From: an uncultured Mesorhizobium sp.
GTDB lineage: Bacteria; Pseudomonadota; Alphaproteobacteria; Rhizobiales; Rhizobiaceae
Direction: 5' to 3'
Assembly: GCA_950071955.1 (NCBI GenBank)
Contig: CATMOC010000064.1
Location: 1 to 11,611 of the forward strand
DNA length: 11,611 nucleotides
Below are positions 7,087-11,611 of the stretch, one piece after another. Every line of letters starts with the position of its first letter. The stretch's first letter is position 1. Position numbers and translations under genes: made by a program. Below the pieces are notes generated by a model that saw only the letters and a list, made by a program, of their open reading frames with translations, was not told where the DNA came from and ran no database searches.

Positions 7087-7097
7087 TTGTCCTACCA
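7087..7097 (-). promoter_or_regulatory. Putative GntR operator O2
   Basis: TTGTCCTACCA shares 9 of 11 bases with O1 and the flanking ATT and G. Its centre is 84 bp from that of O1, close to eight helical turns, so repressor dimers on both sites would face the same side and could bridge by looping. Its own symmetry is weaker (3 of 5 arm positions). Confidence 0.4.
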
Positions 7098-7098
7098 G

Positions 7099-7312
7099 CC
7101 GCCGCGCCCGAAATCGGCTCGCCTCATGATGGAGGAGGCACGTCCGGCCGCGACCGGAGGTATTCGACCACTGTGCGATGGCGGGCGGATCGTGGTTTTC
7201 CGGCGAGCCAGGCGGGCTCCGCGAGGGCGGGCGGAAGGATTTCATCGCGTTTCAGGACGACCCCTTCTCGGCCGTCCGGGCGAGCACGGGGATACTCCCC
7301 GACGTGTGGGGA
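7099..7312. other. Intergenic stretch between crotonase gene end and GntR operator region
   Basis: No supported gene. A short weak inverted repeat (TCCCC/GGGGA, 7296-7312) follows the crotonase stop on the minus strand, but it lacks a T-run. Nothing else recognisable was found on either strand. Confidence 0.4.
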
Positions 7313-8137
7313 TCAGGAAACGTCGGGCCGGACGACTGCCAGGAATTCCGGTGTCCGCCGCTGGGCGAAGGCCTCCATGGCTTCCACCACCTCCGCCCCG
7401 CCGACGAGCGACGCCTGGGCGTCGCGCTCGGCATCGAGCTGCGCGTCGAGGTCGTTGACGAAGGCGCCGTCCAGCAGACGGCGCGTCGCGACCTGGCCGG
7501 CGACGGGTCCCGCCGCGAGCCGGGCTGCGACTTCCATCGCCTGTTCCTCCAGCGCGTCGTCTTCGGCCACGGACCAGATCAGCCCCCAGTCGAGCGCCTG
7601 CTCGGCCGAAACCGGCGTGCCCGTCAGCAGAACGCCCAGCGCCCGCGCCCGGCCGAGGGTGCGCGCGAGCTGCCAGGACGTGCCGAGATCCGGCACGAGA
7701 CCGAGCTTTGGGGTGAAGGTGAGGACGAAGCGCGCCGATCGCGCCGCGATCACGATGTCGCCAGCCAGCGCCAGCCCGACGCCGCCGCCGGCCGCGACGC
7801 CGTTCACGGCCACGACCACGGGAAACGGCGCGTTGCGAACGTCGCGGATCAAGGCATGCATCAGCCCGTCCAGCACGGCCGCGCAGGCCTCGCCGCGCTC
7901 TTGCGGCGGCAGGTGGCCGCCCATCATGGGGTCGGCGAGATCGGCACCCGAACAGAAGCTCCGGTCGCAGCCGGTCAGCACCATGGCGCGGACGTCGGCC
8001 CGCGCGGAAAGTCCGGCGATCGCCGCGCGCAACTGCTCCAGGGTCTCGCGCCGCAGCGCGTTCCTGGTCTCGGTACGGACGATCGCGACGCGCGCCACAT
8101 TGCCGTCGTAGGTCACGATCAGGTCCGAATTCTGCAT
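7313..8137 (-). CDS. Enoyl-CoA hydratase/isomerase (crotonase family, PaaG-like)
   Basis: This 274-residue soluble crotonase-fold enzyme acts on CoA thioesters. Oxyanion-hole segments are CSGADL (62-67) and NGVAAGGGVGLALAGD (112-127). Asp150 in LGLVPDLG occupies the place of the second acidic residue of crotonases. The run from NGVAAG through AARSARFVLTF, LVPD, LGRARALGVLLTG, SAEQALDWGLIW and the C-terminal QLDAERDAQ resembles E. coli PaaG, the isomerase of phenylacetate breakdown, more than classical hydratases or the feruloyl-CoA hydratase-lyase. No other paa genes are here, so the true reaction, whether double-bond isomerisation, epoxide rearrangement or hydration, is open. The ATG at 8137 has a GGAG site upstream. 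It lies 28 bp downstream of the CoA-ligase gene and is surely co-transcribed, so its substrate is probably the ligase product or a derivative. Confidence 0.88.
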   Translation of the reverse strand: MQNSDLIVTYDGNVARVAIVRTETRNALRRETLEQLRAAIAGLSARADVRAMVLTGCDRSFCSGADLADPMMGGHLPPQERGEACAAVLDGLMHALIRDVRNAPFPVVVAVNGVAAGGGVGLALAGDIVIAARSARFVLTFTPKLGLVPDLGTSWQLARTLGRARALGVLLTGTPVSAEQALDWGLIWSVAEDDALEEQAMEVAARLAAGPVAGQVATRRLLDGAFVNDLDAQLDAERDAQASLVGGAEVVEAMEAFAQRRTPEFLAVVRPDVS

Positions 8138-8165
8138 CTGGGTTCTCCGGGTAGAATGAATGCTC

Positions 8166-10013
8166 TCAGGTCGTTCCGGGGCGCGCGGCGCGCATCAGGG
8201 AGTCTCCGGGCGGTTCGGCGTAGAGGGCGGCGAGATCGGCGCTGCGGTTGGCAAGGACGGCACGGGCGTTGAGCGAGCCCTTGTCGGTGATCTCGCCTGC
8301 GTCGGCGGCCGGCGGGGCGGCCAGCACGATCGCGCGGGCGATGAAGGTCGACGATCCCGTGCCGCGCGCCGCCAGCCGGTCCAGCGCTTCCTGTACGCGC
8401 GTCCGCGCGCCCCCGACGGCTTGCGGCGAAAGGAACACCAGCGCCCCCACGTCGTCGCGTCCCTCCCCGCAGATGACGACGTCATGGATGGCCATGCCGG
8501 CCTCCGCCAGGAAGGCGGCGCGCAAGGCGCCGACGTTCACCCATGTGCCGGTGGAAAGCTTGAAATCCTCCGACAGGCGCCCGTCGAAGCGCAATCCGAG
8601 TGCGGGATCGTCCCCGACGAAGGCAATGGCGTCGCCGAAACGGAGGAAACCCTCCTCGTCGAAGGCCTCGCGCGTGCGTTCTGGCTCGTGCCAGTAGCCC
8701 GGCGTCACGTTCGGACCCTTGAGGCGCGCCTCCAGCTTGCCTTGCGAGGGCGCCAGCTTGAGCTCCACCCCGGGCAGCGGCACGCCCGCCAGCCCCGTCT
8801 CCTCGCTCGGCCAGTTCGCCACGAGCGCGAAGGGCGCGGTCTCGGTGGCCCCGTAGGCGCTCATGATCGGCGTGCGGAAGCCGGTAGCCGCAACCGACAC
8901 CGCGTCGAAGGCCCGCAGCACCGGCTCCGACAGCGCCGCGCCCGAATAGAAGACGAACTCGACGTTGCCGAAGAAGCGCTTCGCGAATTCCGCATCCTGG
9001 TTCAGGTACGGGATCAGTTCCGCGAGGCCCTTGGGCACGGTGAAATAGGCCGTCGGCGTGACATCCTTTAGGTTGGCCACGGTGAGCGGCATTCCCTCCG
9101 CGGTCGGCTTTCCGCCGTCGATGTAGAGAGAGCCACCCAGATAGGGCACCATGCCGAGCACCTGGTTGGCGCCGGACGTGTGATGCCAGGGCAGCCAGTC
9201 GACCAGCACCGGCGGCTTTCGCGTCATGAACGGAAAAGCCTGGGCGAACATCTGCTGGGCGCTGCACAGCATGCGCTGCGTGTTGATCACGCCCTTCGGC
9301 AGCCCCGTCGAGCCCGAGGTGAAGAGGATCTTGGCGACCGTGTTTGGCCCCACACGTCTCGCGGCGCGATCGACCGCCGCCGTCGGCGGCGTCGCCAGCA
9401 GGGTGTCGAAACGGGTCACGCCCGGATCGTCGCTCGTCACCGCCACCACCTCGCAATCGGGCGGTGCCGCAGCGAGAATCGCGGCCGCGTAGCGGCTATG
9501 ATCGTCGCAGAAGACGAGCCCCGGCCTCAGGAGGTCGAGAACGTGGCGCAGCTTGCGGAAATCGGTCGACAGCAGCGCGTAGGCCGGGCTCACCGGTGCA
9601 TAGGGAACCCCCACATGCATGGCGGCATAGGCCAGCACGGCGTGTTCGGGGCTTGCCCCCGACAGGATCACCACTGGCCGCTCATCCGAGAGGTCGCGGT
9701 CGAGGAGCGCCTGCGAAACGCAGCGCATCGCCTGCCCGACCTCGCCATAGGTCCACCGGCGCCATGCGCCACCCTCGGCGGGCCGCTGTGCGAACAGGGT
9801 CCGGTCCGGGTGGTCGCGGGCGCCGTCGAGAACCCGGGTCGTCAGCGAAACCGGGAATGCCGCCAGTTCCTCGTCCGACCGGAGCCGGAAGGTCCCGTCG
9901 GGTGAGGCGCTGCAGACGACGCCGCGTGAGCCCGACTCGAGCGCACGAAAGGGACGCGCGCGCGACGTCGCGGCGTCCGTCGATCCTGCATCTTTCCTGT
10001 CGCTGGCCCGCAT
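8166..10013 (-). CDS. AMP-forming acyl-CoA ligase, feruloyl-CoA synthase-like
   Basis: This 615-residue adenylate-forming enzyme activates a carboxylic acid to its CoA thioester through an acyl-AMP. Adenylation motifs: phosphate loop TSGSTGLPKG (232-241), YGATE (387-391), FGD (459-461), FDGRLSEDFKLSTGTW (476-491) and the C-terminal catalytic Lys578 in ITDKGSLN. Length, the N-terminal block with SPDGTFRLRS and the SEDFKLSTGTWVNVG form are those of the feruloyl-CoA synthase branch, which handles hydroxycinnamates and other aryl or bulky acids; the natural acid here is not proven. The frame is open upstream to 10316, but the ATG at 10013 is preferred: GGGGAGGAGG lies 7 bases upstream, homology starts just after it, and a longer form would run through the AT-rich promoter region and into the divergent regulator gene. 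First gene of a two-gene operon with the crotonase. Confidence 0.9.
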   Translation of the reverse strand: MRASDRKDAGSTDAATSRARPFRALESGSRGVVCSASPDGTFRLRSDEELAAFPVSLTTRVLDGARDHPDRTLFAQRPAEGGAWRRWTYGEVGQAMRCVSQALLDRDLSDERPVVILSGASPEHAVLAYAAMHVGVPYAPVSPAYALLSTDFRKLRHVLDLLRPGLVFCDDHSRYAAAILAAAPPDCEVVAVTSDDPGVTRFDTLLATPPTAAVDRAARRVGPNTVAKILFTSGSTGLPKGVINTQRMLCSAQQMFAQAFPFMTRKPPVLVDWLPWHHTSGANQVLGMVPYLGGSLYIDGGKPTAEGMPLTVANLKDVTPTAYFTVPKGLAELIPYLNQDAEFAKRFFGNVEFVFYSGAALSEPVLRAFDAVSVAATGFRTPIMSAYGATETAPFALVANWPSEETGLAGVPLPGVELKLAPSQGKLEARLKGPNVTPGYWHEPERTREAFDEEGFLRFGDAIAFVGDDPALGLRFDGRLSEDFKLSTGTWVNVGALRAAFLAEAGMAIHDVVICGEGRDDVGALVFLSPQAVGGARTRVQEALDRLAARGTGSSTFIARAIVLAAPPAADAGEITDKGSLNARAVLANRSADLAALYAEPPGDSLMRAARPGTT

Positions 10014-10047
10014 GCGGTGGCCTCCTCCCCGGCGGCGGGCGCCGGAC

Positions 10048-10076
10048 TTGCATATTTGATTAACAGATTTATTAAT
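10048..10076 (+). promoter_or_regulatory. Predicted promoter of the HpaR-like regulator
   Basis: TTGCAT (10048-10053) and TATTAA (10070-10075, spacer 16) or ATTAAT (10071-10076, spacer 17) make a plausible sigma-70 promoter facing the regulator. Its -10 box lies inside the TTAA palindrome, as expected for autorepression. Confidence 0.4.
10060..10075. promoter_or_regulatory. Putative MarR operator in the divergent promoter region
   Basis: TTAACAGATTTATTAA is a 16-bp near-palindrome (12 of 16 positions symmetric) in an AT-rich island within very GC-rich DNA. It overlaps the -10 boxes predicted for both the ligase operon and the regulator gene, so one repressor bound here could shut both. Confidence 0.5.
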
Positions 10077-10097
10077 TTCCGCCATCCGCCCGCGCAA
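10069..10097 (-). promoter_or_regulatory. Predicted promoter of the CoA ligase-crotonase operon
   Basis: On the minus strand TTGCGC (10092-10097) and TAATAA (10069-10074) are 17 bp apart. The leader to the ligase ATG would be about 50 bases. The -10 box is within the TTAA palindrome. Confidence 0.4.
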
Positions 10098-10154
10098 CTT
10101 GATTTTCGGGCGTCCGTGCGGGAAGACGAACAGTATGCGGGAATCTTGGGCGGC

Positions 10155-10730
10155 ATGAACATGACAGAGCAAGAGCGCAGGAAGAAGCGGGTCCATGCGC
10201 ACCTGACGAGGGAGCAGGTGGTCGAGGCGCTGCCGCTGTCGATCGTGCGCGCACGCGAGAGCGTGATGGGCAGCTTCCGGTCCGTCCTGCACAATTATTC
10301 GCTTACCGAGCCGCAATGGCGGGTGATCTGGACGATCGAATCGCTCGAGGAGGTCGAGATGACGGAACTCGCGCGCATGACCGCGATCCTGTTTCCGTCT
10401 CTCTCGCGCATCGTGCGGGACCTCGAACAGCGCGAATACATCACCCGCCGCACCGACCCTTCGGACCTGCGCCGCATGCTGGTCTCGCTCAGCGACCGCG
10501 GCGCGGCGCTCTTCGAACTCGTGGCGCCCGATGCGCGCGCGGTCTACCGCAGCATTCGCGATGTCATGGGAACCGAGAAGCTGCGCCAGCTCCAGAGCCT
10601 TCTCGTGGAACTCGACGAGAAGGTCTCGGCGCTGACGTTCCCTCCATCGGGAAGTCAGGGCCTGCCGGCAGATCTCGTCCCCCTGACGCCGCCGAAGGCG
10701 CGCGGGCGTCCCCGCAAGGTCGCCGGCTGA
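10155..10730 (+). CDS. MarR family regulator, HpaR-like, with AT-hook-like C-terminal tail
   Basis: This 191-residue regulator resembles HpaR/HpcR repressors of aromatic-acid breakdown operons: ALPLSIVRARESVMGSFR at the start of the domain (25-42), LTEPQWRVIWTI (50-61), helix-turn-helix MTELARMTAILFPSLSRIV (69-87), the wing RRTDPSDLRRML (98-109) and C-terminal dimer helices. These proteins repress until an aromatic acid or its CoA thioester binds. Relatives are about 140-160 residues long; here roughly 30 extra residues follow the last helix and contain RGRPRK (183-188), matching the core of an AT-hook. I chose the ATG at 10155; an ATG at 10161 or a GTG at 10116 are possible, and no start has a strong ribosome site. 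The long upstream frame to 10017 crosses the predicted promoter and is rejected. It lies between two CoA-ligase transcription units and probably controls both. Confidence 0.88.
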   Translation: MNMTEQERRKKRVHAHLTREQVVEALPLSIVRARESVMGSFRSVLHNYSLTEPQWRVIWTIESLEEVEMTELARMTAILFPSLSRIVRDLEQREYITRRTDPSDLRRMLVSLSDRGAALFELVAPDARAVYRSIRDVMGTEKLRQLQSLLVELDEKVSALTFPPSGSQGLPADLVPLTPPKARGRPRKVAG

Positions 10731-10779
10731 CTTCCGACCAGGATCAGGCGTCGCGAACGGCAGATCTGTCGGTCGCCGA

Positions 10780-10807
10780 TTGACCGGAGTTATTTAACTT
10801 GTTTAAT
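10780..10807 (+). promoter_or_regulatory. Predicted promoter of the second CoA-ligase gene
   Basis: TTGACC (10780-10785) and TTTAAT (10802-10807), 16 bp apart, each match 5 of 6 consensus positions. The start would be near 10814, giving a leader of roughly 115 bases. The promoter suggests that the ligase does not rely only on readthrough from the regulator gene 199 bp upstream. Confidence 0.5.
10794..10806. promoter_or_regulatory. Putative MarR operator at the second CoA-ligase promoter
   Basis: TTAACTTGTTTAA has TTAA arms around five bases and overlaps the predicted -10 box, as the 10060-10075 site does in the other promoters. Both sites share a TGTT(T)AAT core. The different arm spacing (5 versus 8) weakens the match. 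Confidence 0.35.
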
Positions 10808-10828
10808 ATCGGATCGTAACCGGATGCC

Positions 10829-10859
10829 GACGGCGTGGCTCCCCGAGGGGCGCGCCGTC
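10829..10859 (+). promoter_or_regulatory. Hairpin in the leader of the second CoA-ligase mRNA
   Basis: GACGGCG (10829-10835) pairs perfectly with CGCCGTC (10853-10859), and a small CCC/GGG stem can form inside. No T-run follows, so it is not a standard terminator. It may only reflect GC-rich sequence. Confidence 0.25.
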
Positions 10860-10929
10860 ATGCCGGCCGATCGTTCGCGCAAGACGCGGGGTCCGGCCGG
10901 CCTACGGCAATCCGCGCGGGAGGAACTGG

Positions 10930-11611
10930 ATGCCGGCCTATCTCACACAGCCGCTGAAGCGCGCCGCGCTCGTCAACCGCAACGGCCTCGCCACGATCGA
11001 TGGCGGTCGGCGGCGCAAATGGTCCGAGGTGCTCGATCGTGTCGCGCGCGCGGCTGGCGGCATCGCCGCCCTGGACATCGGATACGGCGACCGGGTCGCC
11101 CTGCTGGCGCTCAACAGCGACCGCTACTTCGAACTCGAATTCGCCCTGCCGTGGGCCGGCGCCGCGATGGTCCCCGTCAACACGCGGCTCTCGCCGGCCG
11201 AAGTGGCCCACGTGCTGCGCGACAGCGGCGCGGTGGCGCTGGTCGTCGACGATTCGCAGCGCGCCTGCGCGGAGCAGCTCGGCGACATCCTGTCCGGCAT
11301 GAAGGCTGTGATCTCTCTGTCGGAGACGCCCGTGGAGGGGTGGATCCACTATGAGGACATGGTGGCCGGCGCGGAGCCCTTGCCCGACCGGCTGCGCGGC
11401 GGCGGCGAGATGGCGGGAATCTTCTACACCGGGGGAAGCTCGGGCCGCTCGAAGGGCGTCGTGCTCACGCATGACAACCTCTCCACCAATGCGCTCAACG
11501 CATTGGCGCTGATCGGCTATGGCCGCGAAAGCGTCTACCTGCACGCCGCGCCGATGTTCCACCTGACGGACGGCATGTCGACCTACTCGTTGACCATGGC
11601 GGGCGGCACCC
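10930..11611 (+). CDS. AMP-forming acyl-CoA ligase, N-terminal part (runs off the right edge)
   Basis: The plus-strand frame beginning at the ATG at 10930 is open to the window end and gives 227 residues of a second adenylate-forming CoA ligase. It shows the usual early layout: WSEVLDRVAR (31-40), GYGDRVALLALNSDRYFE (51-68), MVPVNTRLSPAE (80-91), the phosphate loop YTGGSSGRSKGV (166-177) and the A4 region LHAAPMFHL (204-212). The YTGGSSGRSKG form is that of fatty-acid/long-chain-type ligases, not the feruloyl-CoA synthase type seen at 8166-10013, so the two ligases are not recent duplicates. A GGGAGGAA site directly upstream fixes the start. The acid it activates is unknown; the shared regulator suggests the same catabolic theme. 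Confidence 0.92.
   Translation, partial: MPAYLTQPLKRAALVNRNGLATIDGGRRRKWSEVLDRVARAAGGIAALDIGYGDRVALLALNSDRYFELEFALPWAGAAMVPVNTRLSPAEVAHVLRDSGAVALVVDDSQRACAEQLGDILSGMKAVISLSETPVEGWIHYEDMVAGAEPLPDRLRGGGEMAGIFYTGGSSGRSKGVVLTHDNLSTNALNALALIGYGRESVYLHAAPMFHLTDGMSTYSLTMAGGT

Noticed and set aside
7296..7312. Inverted repeat TCCCC/GGGGA after the crotonase stop as a terminator
   Set aside because: The stem is only 5 bp with a 7-base loop and no T-run on the minus strand; such repeats are common by chance at this GC content.
10017..10154. N-terminal extension of the HpaR-like regulator by 46 residues
   Set aside because: It covers the predicted promoter and operator, and the extra residues resemble no MarR N-terminus.
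10014..10316. N-terminal extension of the feruloyl-CoA-synthase-like ligase by 101 residues
   Set aside because: It would cross the AT-rich divergent promoter and overlap the regulator gene; the ATG at 10013 has an excellent ribosome site and homology begins after it.
10758..10771. CAGATCTG palindrome after the regulator gene
   Set aside because: It is a short loopless palindrome without a T-run and with no match to the other operator candidates.

Overview
The window is GC-rich, tightly packed bacterial DNA from what looks like an alphaproteobacterium, probably Hyphomicrobiales (Mesorhizobium/Phyllobacteriaceae-like). The reasons are strong GC bias at third codon positions, a CUT2-type sugar ABC importer run by a GntR/FCD regulator, and MarR-controlled CoA-ligase genes. 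This placement is inferred from style and family composition, not from a marker gene. I see no rRNA, tRNA, insertion sequence, phage gene or CRISPR array.

Left part (1 to about 7100, all minus strand). A MarR regulator fragment runs off the left edge (1-233). To its right lies one cassette, read right to left: GntR/FCD regulator (6241-6966), periplasmic sugar-binding protein (5005-6141), double-domain ATPase (3397-4908), two different RbsC-type permeases (2360-3400 and 1400-2350), and an SMP-30/gluconolactonase-like lactonase (478-1386). From the ATPase onward the genes overlap or lie 9-13 bp apart. The architecture matches a carbohydrate importer whose cytoplasmic product may be a sugar lactone or a related ester. 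The substrate cannot be read from the sequence. A promoter with a perfect TTGACA -35 box and two near-identical GntR-type operator candidates, 84 bp apart, sits in front of the regulator and probably drives the whole cassette. A perfect 11-bp hairpin follows the binding-protein gene.

Right part (7313 to 11611). A minus-strand pair encodes a feruloyl-CoA-synthase-like acyl-CoA ligase (8166-10013) and a PaaG-like crotonase (7313-8137). They diverge from an HpaR-like MarR regulator (10155-10730, plus strand), which is followed by a second, different AMP-forming CoA ligase that leaves the window (10930-11611). This looks like a catabolic module that converts aromatic or other carboxylic acids to CoA thioesters and then isomerises or hydrates them. 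AT-rich TTAA...TTAA near-palindromes overlap the predicted -10 boxes of the divergent promoters and of the second ligase promoter, so one regulator may control all three. The regulator carries a C-terminal AT-hook-like RGRPRK tail, unusual for a MarR protein and potentially matched to these AT-rich sites.

The two halves appear to be independent: carbon uptake on the left, acyl-CoA catabolism on the right. The intergenic stretch 7003-7312 separates them.
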